DNA from: an uncultured Eubacteriales bacterium
GTDB lineage: Bacteria > Bacillota > Clostridia > Peptostreptococcales > Anaerovoracaceae
DNA length: 5,852 bases
Direction of reading: 5' to 3'
Assembly (NCBI GenBank): GCA_900540145.1
Contig: UQEW01000093.1
Span: forward strand, 1-5,852
Part shown: one piece after another, positions 1-5,215 of the stretch
Numbering within the stretch: position 1 is the stretch's first letter
Layout of the letters: every line of letters starts with the position of its first letter
The notes under the pieces: model-generated
Databases searched by the model: none
Told to the model about the DNA's origin: nothing
What the model saw: the letters and a program-made list of their open reading frames with translations, nothing else
Made by a program: the position numbers and the translations under genes

Positions 1-60
1 AAAACCGAAGGAACTGACAGAGCTTGAGACGGGGCGAAGTCAGTTTGTTCGGGCGGGAGT

Positions 61-116
61 ACAGAGGGTGCAACCCTTTGTGCATGGGTACAGGGAATGC
101 AATACCCCTGTGCAGG
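61..116 (+). repeat. Imperfect tandem pair of hairpins in the mob leader
   Basis: Two similar units of about 27 bp, 61-87 and 90-116, both begin with ACAG and share TGCAA and TGTGCA. Each folds on itself: AGGGT (65-69) pairs with ACCCT (73-77) around a 3-nt loop, and ACAGGG (90-95) pairs with CCCTGT (106-111). A further small stem follows (CAAGG 118-122 with CCTTG 130-134). Such a chain of hairpins just before an oriT could bind relaxosome proteins or form a structured leader RNA. That role is inferred. The repeats are imperfect and were found by eye. Confidence 0.45.
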
Positions 117-134
117 TCAAGGGCGGCAGCCTTG

Positions 135-180
135 CCCAGTTAAGTGGCGTTTCGCCACTTAGTACTGGGTATTACTTGAC
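135..180 (+). other. oriT: Candidate origin of transfer (MobV-type oriT)
   Basis: A perfect 9-bp stem, TAAGTGGCG (141-149) with CGCCACTTA (153-161), has a 3-nt loop. Outside it a second 6-bp stem pairs CCCAGT (135-140) with ACTGGG (164-169), separated from the inner stem by an unpaired GT. TATTACTTGAC follows. This nested layout ending in a G-run then T(T/A)..TACTT matches the pMV158 MobM origin as I remember it, where the nick follows GTGTG and precedes TTA. By eye 11 of 16 bases around that point agree, which predicts a nick between 169 and 170. The site lies 75 bp upstream of a MobV relaxase gene, the expected place. Direct evidence is the palindrome; the oriT role is inferred from family and position. 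Confidence 0.7.
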
Positions 181-216
181 GCAGAAAGCCGCAAGGAATC
201 AGCTTCGCTGCCCTTC

Positions 217-230
217 TCCCCTGTCGGGGA
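217..230 (+). other. Small hairpin before the mob ribosome site
   Basis: TCCCC (217-221) pairs with GGGGA (226-230) around TGTC. It lies 10 bp upstream of the mob ribosome-binding site and has no T-run after it, so it is not a classic terminator. It may shape mob translation or be part of the relaxosome region; the function is not known. Confidence 0.3.
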
Positions 231-240
231 AATCAAAAAG

Positions 241-247
241 AAGGAGG
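241..247 (+). promoter_or_regulatory. Ribosome-binding site fixing the GTG start of mob
   Basis: AAGGAGG lies 7 bp before GTG at 255. The nearby ATG at 253 is followed directly by TGA, so it cannot be the start. Confidence 0.85.
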
Positions 248-254
248 AACTCAT

Positions 255-1487
255 GTGAAATTAACAAGGCACAATGGACGAGCCGGAAAGAATGGCGTTT
301 ATAATCCGAAGCACAATGACCGCAGTTTTGACATTGCCAACAGCGAACACATTGACGAAGAACGAGCCAAACAAAATCTCTATTGGGACTGTTACAATGG
401 CTTCCGCAATTTCAAAAATCCCGAAAAGGAAAATGAGCTGTCTGCCACTTTTGAAGATGTGGAACAGCTTTTTTATCGTCAGCGGTATCGTGATTTTGTG
501 ACCGGACAGAACGAAAGAAATGTGAAGAACCGACACCCTGAAAGAAATAAGGAAACCGGAGATTTGCTCAAAAGCAAAAAGACCTGCCCAGAGGAAACGG
601 TCTATCAGATTGGAACGCTTGATAATCATGTTCCACCAGAACTGCTCATTGAGATCGTCACAGAATTTATGGAAATCGTAAATGAGCGTTTCGGCTCTCA
701 TGTCCATATCCTGAATTGGGCACTGCACTTGGATGAAAGCACCCCTCATATTCACGAGCGTCATGTGTTCGACTGTGAAAATCAATATGGGGAGATTGCC
801 CCACAACAGGAAAAGGCTTTGGAAGCACTGGGATTTGAACTGCCGGAACCGGAGAAGCCTGTCGGAAGAAAAAATAACCGCAAGATGACTTTCGATTCAG
901 CCTGCCGAGTGCTGTTGTTTGATGTGGCGAAAAAGCATGGCTTACAACTGGAAGAAGAACCGGAATATGGTGGTCGTGCTTATCTGGAAAAACAGGACTA
1001 TATTCTTTTCAAGCAAAAGGAGCAACTGGCAGCACAGGAGCAAAAGTTGGAAGAACTCACGATGAAGATTGAAGATGTGGAAGCTCTGGTGGACGAGGTT
1101 GCCGATATTGCCTATGACAAGGCGGTTGAGGTCGTTGCTGATACTGTAAAACTGGAAACGCACAAGGAGGATATTAAGCTGGTGGAGCAGTCTAAAGCGT
1201 GGGTTCTCTCCCCTGAGCGTAAGGCTTCAAAGAAAGAAGTTGAGTATGCAGTGAAACGATTGGATGGCGTGATTGCCAGAATCACAAACGCTATGAAATC
1301 AACCATTCAGAAAATCCAAACCACGCTGATGAAACCGGAGGTCAAAAAAGCCGGAACGGAGCAAATCAAGAAGAAAGCCAAAAATTCTATTATAGAGCAG
1401 TTGAGCCGCAAAAAGAAAGAAATTGCAGAGCGTGAAGTCAGCCGGACGGATCAGGCAAAAAGCAAAAAACAGGATATGGAACTCTAA
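255..1487 (+). CDS. mob: MobV-family relaxase (Mob/Pre plasmid mobilization and recombination protein)
   Basis: This 410-residue protein should nick oriT on one strand and lead that strand into a recipient, using a conjugation pore supplied by another element. Near the N-terminus KHNDR (residues 19-23) matches the KHNER of pMV158 MobM, whose histidine (H22 there, H20 here) is the reported nucleophile. The metal-binding signature HLDESTPHIH spans residues 158-167 and is the family hallmark HxDExxPHxH. Residues about 245-290 are rich in E, K, Q and L and look like a coiled coil, and the tail to 410 is highly charged. The start is GTG, chosen from a strong AAGGAGG and because homology begins there. 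Candidate oriT lies just upstream, the usual arrangement in this family (also TnpZ of Tn4451). The last codons, ATG GAA CTC TAA, belong to a repeat that recurs twice downstream. No truncation or frameshift is seen. Confidence 0.93.
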   Translation: MKLTRHNGRAGKNGVYNPKHNDRSFDIANSEHIDEERAKQNLYWDCYNGFRNFKNPEKENELSATFEDVEQLFYRQRYRDFVTGQNERNVKNRHPERNKETGDLLKSKKTCPEETVYQIGTLDNHVPPELLIEIVTEFMEIVNERFGSHVHILNWALHLDESTPHIHERHVFDCENQYGEIAPQQEKALEALGFELPEPEKPVGRKNNRKMTFDSACRVLLFDVAKKHGLQLEEEPEYGGRAYLEKQDYILFKQKEQLAAQEQKLEELTMKIEDVEALVDEVADIAYDKAVEVVADTVKLETHKEDIKLVEQSKAWVLSPERKASKKEVEYAVKRLDGVIARITNAMKSTIQKIQTTLMKPEVKKAGTEQIKKKAKNSIIEQLSRKKKEIAEREVSRTDQAKSKKQDMEL

Positions 1488-1527
1488 AGCACTTGCTGTT
1501 TTCACTTTGAAAATGACAGGTGCTTTT
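1475..1527 (+). repeat. Hairpin repeat R, copy 1 (includes the mob stop codon)
   Basis: First of three 53-bp copies starting TRTGGAACTCTAA and ending GGTGCTTTT. In this copy the sequence doubles as the last codons of mob. Similarity to copy 2 continues for another 53 bp, to 1580: over 106 bp I count 11 differences with no gap, about 90% identity. Confidence 0.9.
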
Positions 1528-1532
1528 GCTTT
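1486..1532 (+). terminator. Intrinsic terminator-like hairpin after mob
   Basis: The 19-nt arm 1486-1504 pairs with 1508-1526 around a CTT loop. Fifteen positions are Watson-Crick pairs, the others are G-U wobbles and one mismatch. The T-run after it is broken (TTTTGCTTT). It begins on the mob stop codon, so it probably ends the mob transcript. Because it is also the body of repeat R, it may have a second role in recombination. Confidence 0.7.
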
Positions 1533-1580
1533 AGGGAGTAAGAAAATATCTTCCATTCTTTAGGTTGATGAAGTATAATG
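1528..1580 (+). promoter_or_regulatory. Conserved promoter tail, copy 1, in front of the lipoprotein gene
   Basis: TATAAT at 1574-1579 is a perfect -10 box. The -35 is poor: TTCCAT at 1551-1556 gives a 17-bp spacer but matches the consensus weakly. The 40 bp ending here are almost identical to 2363-2402, which lies before the next cargo gene, although the genes themselves are unrelated. That conservation supports a shared promoter. The distance to the ATG at 1655 gives a leader of about 70 nt. Confidence 0.6.
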
Positions 1581-1654
1581 ATAGTAAGAAATTTTTTGTA
1601 ATGACCTTAATCCAATAAGTGATTTTGCAATTATTCAGTAAAGGATGTAATTAT

Positions 1655-2164
1655 ATGAAAAAAGTATTGTTGCTTTCCAGTGTGATTATTATACTCGGTT
1701 TAACAGGCTGCTCTAACAAATATTTCAATGACTGGTTTAGCTCTGAACAAAATGAAACGGATAAGATGTGTCAACAAATTATCGAGGCATGTAAGCAACA
1801 GGATTCAGAGAAACTCAAATCTCTATTTTCCGAAGAAAGCAAAAAGAACATTGAGAATTTAGACACTGAAATCTCTGATTTTTTCGATTATATTGAGGGC
1901 AGTATCCAAAGTTTTGAGGGCGATTGTGCATCATCAAGTGAAAGCAACTATGGTAAAAGGAAAACGGAATTGGATGGTATGTATCTCATATTGACAGAGA
2001 AGGAACGGTATTGTATGAATTTTTATATGTATAGTGAGGATGATGAAAATGCTCAAAATGTGGGGATATATAAAATTGAAATTGCATTGGAGAGCGAAGT
2101 GGCTGAGGATAATTTTATATGGGATAATCCCCCAAACGGTATTTTTGTTGGAGGACAAAATTGA
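1655..2164 (+). CDS. Predicted lipoprotein, DUF5104-like
   Basis: This 169-residue protein of unknown function is predicted to be anchored to the outer face of the cell membrane. It begins with a lipoprotein signal: KK, then a hydrophobic run, then the lipobox LTGC with the lipidated cysteine at residue 19. The mature part is acidic. It carries a helical stretch (about residues 30-85) with a CKQQDSEKLKSLFSEES segment, then SSSESNYGK and a beta-rich end with aromatic residues. This pattern resembles the clostridial DUF5104 lipoproteins as I remember them; that assignment was not searched. I chose ATG 1655 because AAAGGAT sits about 8 bp before it and the signal peptide starts there. A GTG at 1619 would add 12 residues before the signal. 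GC is about 36%, below the mob gene. It lies alone in a cassette bounded by repeat R copies, so it is probably accessory cargo. Confidence 0.8.
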   Translation: MKKVLLLSSVIIILGLTGCSNKYFNDWFSSEQNETDKMCQQIIEACKQQDSEKLKSLFSEESKKNIENLDTEISDFFDYIEGSIQSFEGDCASSSESNYGKRKTELDGMYLILTEKERYCMNFYMYSEDDENAQNVGIYKIEIALESEVAEDNFIWDNPPNGIFVGGQN

Positions 2165-2222
2165 TTTTTGTTATGAGAGAACATTAAAGTATAAATTTCG
2201 GATGGTATAAGAAAAACTGACT

Positions 2223-2296
2223 ACAATTAAATCTTCACAGCTTTACTAAGCAGGAAATCTGAAAAGTTCTCCTGCTTTTTTGCACTCAAAATAGAA
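2223..2296 (+). repeat. Repeat S, copy 1 (terminator block fused to repeat R)
   Basis: A 74-bp block starting ACAATTAAATCTTCACAGC recurs at 2957-3030 with only a few substitutions. In both places it is followed directly by repeat R, so 2223-2349 and 2957-3083 form 127-bp direct repeats. The block is absent before R copy 1, where the mob coding sequence stands instead. It therefore marks the downstream end of each cargo cassette. Confidence 0.88.
2248..2281 (+). terminator. Intrinsic terminator of the lipoprotein cassette
   Basis: AAGCAGGA (2248-2255) pairs perfectly with TCCTGCTT (2270-2277), followed by a run of six T (2276-2281). This is a textbook Rho-independent terminator, 84 bp after the lipoprotein stop codon. 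Confidence 0.88.
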
Positions 2297-2349
2297 TGTG
2301 GAACTCTAAGACACTTGCTGTCTTCGTTTTGAAAATGACAGGTGCTTTT
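2297..2349 (+). repeat. Hairpin repeat R, copy 2
   Basis: Second copy of the 53-bp repeat. It still carries GGAACTCTAA, the sequence of the last mob codons, although no mob gene precedes it here. Its hairpin has more mismatches than copy 1, so as a terminator it should be weaker. It follows a strong terminator, so its termination role would be redundant. Confidence 0.9.
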
Positions 2350-2402
2350 GCTTTGGGAGGCAAGAAAAAATCTTCCATTCTTTAGGTTGATGAAGTATAA
2401 TG
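2350..2402 (+). promoter_or_regulatory. Conserved promoter tail, copy 2, in front of the membrane-protein gene
   Basis: TATAAT at 2396-2401 stands in the same surroundings as in copy 1, including CTTCCATTCTTTAGG and TTGATGAAG just upstream. The start codon at 2438 is about 30 nt beyond the expected transcription start. Confidence 0.6.
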
Positions 2403-2437
2403 TAAGCAACAAACTTGAAGTTTAAGGGGATGATATT

Positions 2438-2908
2438 ATGGATTTTGCTATATTTAGATTGTTTATAAGAGTTTCATTATTTGTTATAGCGTTAATTGCT
2501 TGCATTATCTATCTAATTAAAAAAAGAAAACTTATCTATTCGATATTTTTTGATAAAGAAGCGATAAAAAAAGAATATACTGGAAAAAATGATATAATAT
2601 TTCTTCGATTGGCTAATACCATTCTTGTTATAGTAGCTATTCTTTTAATCTTATATTTGAAAGATTTTGTTTTAGATATGCCTTACATCATAAACAAACA
2701 GTATAGTTATGCAGAAGGATATGTAACTGAACAATCTCATGGTGGTGCAGATATATCTTCTGAAAGAAGAAGTATTTTTCTATATGATAAAGTTAAAGAT
2801 GATGAAATCGAAATCACAGTATTTTCAAGGTATATTGATAAAAATACTTATTTAAAGGTACAATATCTTCCGCATACGAAATATGGTGCTATTGTAGAAA
2901 TTAAATAA
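2438..2908 (+). CDS. Small membrane protein with external C-terminal domain, function unknown
   Basis: I do not recognise this 156-residue protein with confidence. It has two hydrophobic segments, about residues 8-27 and 58-74, joined by a basic loop (KKRK at 28-31). The positive-inside rule puts that loop in the cytoplasm and the C-terminal part, about 76-156, outside. That part is beta-rich and ends in YLPHTKYG (143-150), followed by hydrophobic residues. The start ATG has AAGGGGA 7 bp upstream. GC is only about 25%, far below mob and the replication genes, which points to separate acquisition. It stands alone in its cassette with its own promoter tail and terminator. A role at the cell surface, such as exclusion or immunity, fits the topology but is a guess. 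Confidence 0.75.
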   Translation: MDFAIFRLFIRVSLFVIALIACIIYLIKKRKLIYSIFFDKEAIKKEYTGKNDIIFLRLANTILVIVAILLILYLKDFVLDMPYIINKQYSYAEGYVTEQSHGGADISSERRSIFLYDKVKDDEIEITVFSRYIDKNTYLKVQYLPHTKYGAIVEIK

Positions 2909-2929
2909 TTCATTCTAAAAAGAAAATTT

Positions 2930-2946
2930 CCAGTTTGTATAACTGG
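2930..2946 (+). other. Short hairpin after the membrane-protein gene
   Basis: CCAGTT (2930-2935) pairs with AACTGG (2941-2946) around TGTAT. No T-run follows, so it is not a standard terminator by itself; the stronger one lies at 2982-3015. It is present only in this cassette, outside the shared repeats. Confidence 0.35.
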
Positions 2947-2956
2947 CAACCCAACC

Positions 2957-3030
2957 ACAATTAAATCTTCACAGCTTTGCTAAGCAGGAAATCTGAAAAG
3001 GTCTCCTGCTTTTTTGCACCTAAAATTAAA
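2957..3030 (+). repeat. Repeat S, copy 2
   Basis: Second copy of the 74-bp block at 2223-2296, without gaps and with few substitutions. It ends the second cargo cassette and runs straight into repeat R copy 3. Confidence 0.88.
2982..3015 (+). terminator. Intrinsic terminator of the membrane-protein cassette
   Basis: AAGCAGGA (2982-2989) pairs with TCCTGCTT (3004-3011), followed by six T (3010-3015). The stem is the same as at 2248-2281; only the loop differs slightly. Confidence 0.88.
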
Positions 3031-3083
3031 TATGGAACTCTAAGGCACTTGCTGTTTTCGTTTTGAAAATGACAGGTGCTTTT
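3031..3083 (+). repeat. Hairpin repeat R, copy 3
   Basis: Third copy, beginning TATGGAACTCTAA exactly as the mob end does. Similarity to the other copies stops right after GGTGCTTTT. From there the sequence leads into the ribosome site of the CHC2 gene instead of the promoter tail. This is the expected downstream border of the cassette array. Confidence 0.9.
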
Positions 3084-3085
3084 TT
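3042..3085 (+). terminator. Terminator-like hairpin directly upstream of the CHC2 gene
   Basis: Arm 3042-3059 pairs with 3065-3082 with some wobbles and mismatches, and six T follow (3080-3085), the best T-run of the three R copies. It ends only 7 bp before the ribosome site of the replication genes. No obvious promoter lies between it and the start codon, so transcripts entering from upstream would have to pass it. It may insulate or attenuate replication gene expression. Confidence 0.6.
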
Positions 3086-3092
3086 CGTTTCA

Positions 3093-3101
3093 GGAAAGGA
3101 G
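3093..3101 (+). promoter_or_regulatory. Ribosome-binding site fixing the CHC2 start
   Basis: GGAAAGGAG ends 4 bp before ATG at 3106. An in-frame GTG at 3076 lies inside the hairpin repeat and has no ribosome site, so it is rejected. Confidence 0.75.
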
Positions 3102-3105
3102 TCAC

Positions 3106-3744
3106 ATGAATGTATTTGAAGTTGTAAAAGAAAATGTTACTGCCCGACAAGCCGCAGAAGCCTATGGCTTGAAAGTGGGTCGCACAGGTATGGCGTGCTG
3201 TCCGTTTCACTCAGATAAGTCCCCCAGTATGAAGCTGGATGAACGCTATTACTGTTTTGGCTGCGGAGCAACCGGAGACGCTGTTGATCTCACAGCGAAG
3301 CTATTCGGTATCGGGCTGAGGGAAGCTGCTGTCAAACTTGCTGAAGATTTTGGTCTTAACTATGACAGCCGACAAAAGCCCAGTGTCCGCCCTCGTATTC
3401 GTGAGCCGACACCGGAACAGAAGTATCAAAAAGGAGAAAATCATTGCTACAAGGTGCTGACGGATTATTTTCATCTTCTTAGAGAATGGGAAAAGAAATA
3501 CGCTCCTAAACAGCCGGATGAGGAATGGAATCCCCTGTTTGCAGAAGCACTGCATAAGAAGAACTATATCGAATATCTGCTTGATATTCTTCTGTATGGT
3601 TCATTGGAGGAACGAAAAGCACTTGTGGCAGAACAGAGAAAGGAGGTGTTAAAACTTGAACAGCGAATTGCAGAACTGTCAGCAGACAGAACCATGCACA
3701 GTAGAAGAAATCCGAAACAGCTTAGAGCAGAGCGAGAAAGGTAA
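3106..3744 (+). CDS. CHC2 zinc-finger primase-like replication protein
   Basis: The 212-residue product carries a DnaG-type CHC2 zinc finger, which binds template DNA in primases. The four ligands are visible as C32, H35, C50 and C53, in CPFH and YYCFGCG, followed by GDAVD. The next part, to about residue 85, has the usual LREAAVKLAEDFGL helix of this fold. Beyond it the chain is charged and ends in a likely coiled coil. There is no TOPRIM catalytic domain, so this is a detached zinc-finger subunit rather than a full primase. It probably works with the overlapping VapE helicase, a pairing common in clostridial mobile elements. Its last 29 codons overlap the start of that gene in another frame. 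GC returns to the mid-40s percent, as in mob. Confidence 0.9.
   Translation: MNVFEVVKENVTARQAAEAYGLKVGRTGMACCPFHSDKSPSMKLDERYYCFGCGATGDAVDLTAKLFGIGLREAAVKLAEDFGLNYDSRQKPSVRPRIREPTPEQKYQKGENHCYKVLTDYFHLLREWEKKYAPKQPDEEWNPLFAEALHKKNYIEYLLDILLYGSLEERKALVAEQRKEVLKLEQRIAELSADRTMHSRRNPKQLRAERER
3639..3646 (+). promoter_or_regulatory. Ribosome-binding site inside the CHC2 gene, for the TTG start of the helicase gene
   Basis: AAAGGAGG lies 9 bp before TTG at 3656. It is the only strong ribosome site near the start of the helicase frame. Confidence 0.8.
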
Positions 3745-5032
3745 GGTTTATAATACTGCCGCAAATTATAAGCGTGTTCTGCAATATGATCCACTTTTGA
3801 AAGGGGCTATCCGAAAAAATCTTCTGACCGAAAGAATCGACATTGTGAAGCCCCTCGGTTGGTATCGTGACAGCCCGACATTGACGGATGTGGATGTGAA
3901 ATATCTGCTCCTATATTTTGAAGAAAACTATGGATTGACCGTAGAGAAGAAAATCATAGACGCAGTTGCGGTTATTGCCAACGAAAACCGTTACCACCCT
4001 GTCTGTGATTTTCTTAATGCCCTGCAATGGGACGGAACAGAACGCATACGCTTCTGTCTGCACCGCTTTCTCGGTTCTGATACAGATGATTACACCTATG
4101 AAGCATTGAAGTTGTTTCTGTTGGGTGCTATCTCACGAGCCTTTAAGCCGGGGTGCAAATTTGAGGTTATGCTCTGTCTTGTGGGCGGTCAGGGAGCTGG
4201 AAAGTCCTCTTTCTTCCGTTTGCTTGCGGTCAATGATGACTGGTTCTCTGATGACTTGAAAAAGCTGGATGATGAAAATGTGTACCGCAAAATGCAGGGG
4301 CATTGGATTATTGAAATGTCGGAAATGATTGCAACCGCTAACGCTAAGAGCATTGAAGAAATCAAGTCCTTTCTGAGCCGCCAAAAGGAAACCTATAAGA
4401 TACCGTATGAAACACATCCGGCAGACAGAAAACGACAATGTGTGTTTGGAGGTTCTTCTAATACCCTTGACTTTCTTCCCCTTGACCGAACAGGCAACCG
4501 CCGCTTCGTTCCGGTTATGGTCTATCCTGAAAGGGCTGAGGTTCATATTTTGGCGGATGAACAGGCTTCCAGAGAGTATATCAATCAGATGTGGGCAGAA
4601 GCTATGGAGATTTACAGAAGCGGCAATTTCCGTCTGAGATTCAGTCCGGCTATGAACGATTATCTGAAAGCCCACCAAAAGGATTTTATGCCGGAGGACA
4701 CAAAGGCAGGACAGATTTTAGACTATCTGGAACGCTATTCCGGCAGCATGGTCTGTTCCAAACAGCTTTATAAGGAAGCACTGGGGCATGATTATGACGA
4801 ACCGAAACAATGGGAACTGCGAGAGATCAATGACATTATGAATAACGCTGTCACAGGCTGGAGGGCGTTCAGCAATCCGAGGTATTTTCCAGAGCCTTAC
4901 CGCAGACAAAAAGGCTGGGAGCGTATCAGGAACGACAACGAGCCTGACAACAGCATGGATGGTTTTCAAGAAATCCCGACAGAGGAAATGGAACAGTTAG
5001 GGCTTCCGGAAGAATGGTTGAAGCAAAAATAA
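3656..5032 (+). CDS. VapE/VirE-family P-loop ATPase, probable replicative helicase
   Basis: This 458-residue protein belongs to the virulence-associated E family (VirE, PF05272). These are helicase-like ATPases of phage satellites and mobile elements that act with a primase to start replication. The Walker A motif GGQGAGKS spans residues 177-184. A Walker B-like WIIEMSE spans 217-223, and the basic DRTGNRRF segment (277-284) is typical sensor or arginine-finger territory. The N-terminal part contains NRYHPVCDFLNALQWDGTERIR-type family sequence around 110-133. The start is TTG, chosen from its ribosome site; it overlaps the CHC2 gene by 89 nt in the +1 frame, suggesting coupled translation. 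Its 3' end holds two GACAAC motifs, and the main GTTGTC array starts 7 bp after the stop. That supports a role as initiator or helicase for this origin. Length looks complete. Confidence 0.92.
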   Translation: MNSELQNCQQTEPCTVEEIRNSLEQSEKGKVYNTAANYKRVLQYDPLLKGAIRKNLLTERIDIVKPLGWYRDSPTLTDVDVKYLLLYFEENYGLTVEKKIIDAVAVIANENRYHPVCDFLNALQWDGTERIRFCLHRFLGSDTDDYTYEALKLFLLGAISRAFKPGCKFEVMLCLVGGQGAGKSSFFRLLAVNDDWFSDDLKKLDDENVYRKMQGHWIIEMSEMIATANAKSIEEIKSFLSRQKETYKIPYETHPADRKRQCVFGGSSNTLDFLPLDRTGNRRFVPVMVYPERAEVHILADEQASREYINQMWAEAMEIYRSGNFRLRFSPAMNDYLKAHQKDFMPEDTKAGQILDYLERYSGSMVCSKQLYKEALGHDYDEPKQWELREINDIMNNAVTGWRAFSNPRYFPEPYRRQKGWERIRNDNEPDNSMDGFQEIPTEEMEQLGLPEEWLKQK

Positions 5033-5038
5033 AAGCCA

Positions 5039-5081
5039 GTTGTCGCTTCGGTTGTCGAGCCGGTTGTCGGTCTGGTTGTCG
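5039..5081 (+). repeat. Four 12-bp direct iterons, GTTGTCG plus 5 variable bases
   Basis: GTTGTCG starts at 5039, 5051, 5063 and 5075, exactly 12 bp apart. The five spacer bases differ each time, so selection appears to act on the 7-mer and its helical phasing, as expected for protein binding sites. A small stem, TCGGG (5079-5083) with CCCGA (5091-5095), overlaps the last copy. Confidence 0.92.
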
Positions 5082-5127
5082 GGCAAAAATCCCGAAAGCC
5101 TTGATATTGCGGCACTTTTCCCTCTCT

Positions 5128-5143
5128 GACAACCATGACAACC
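5128..5143 (-). repeat. Two inverted iterons
   Basis: GACAACC at 5128-5134 and 5137-5143, two bases apart, are reverse complements of the GGTTGTC form seen in the direct iterons. They face the four direct copies and border the AT-rich stretch. Confidence 0.85.
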
Positions 5144-5212
5144 AATATTATAAAGAAAAAGGAAATAGTAAAAAGATAGTATCGCCCGATAAAGAAAAAA
5201 GGTTTTTTGATG
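5144..5212. other. AT-rich stretch between iteron groups, possible unwinding element
   Basis: Nearly all A and T, with only a short GC-containing patch at 5183-5188, in contrast to the iteron blocks on both sides. It is the natural place for initial strand opening if the iterons form an origin. Its function is inferred from position and composition only. Confidence 0.5.
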
Positions 5213-5215
5213 TCC

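Noticed and set aside
2..304. Open frame running from the window edge through the leader and oriT, with an ATG at 68
   Set aside because: It crosses several palindromes and the mob ribosome site, overlaps the mob start, and shows no domain I recognise. It could be the tail of an upstream gene, but nothing supports that beyond lack of stops.
261..806. 181-codon minus-strand open frame opposite mob
   Set aside because: Antisense shadow of the relaxase gene; hydrophobic low-complexity product, no ribosome site, and the sense strand carries clear relaxase motifs.
1475..3083. Integron cassette array with attC sites
   Set aside because: The repeats are hairpins beside cassettes, which is suggestive, but no integrase gene or recognisable attC core sites are in the window, and each cassette has its own promoter.
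3076..3105. GTG start that would lengthen the CHC2 protein by 10 residues
   Set aside because: It lies inside the hairpin repeat with no ribosome site, while ATG 3106 has GGAAAGGAG just upstream.
4133..4678. 181-codon minus-strand open frame opposite the helicase gene
   Set aside because: It lies opposite the Walker motifs of VapE and has no recognisable domain.
5039..5081. Possible CRISPR array
   Set aside because: Repeat units are 7 bp at a 12-bp period with both orientations present; far too short for CRISPR repeats and spacers.
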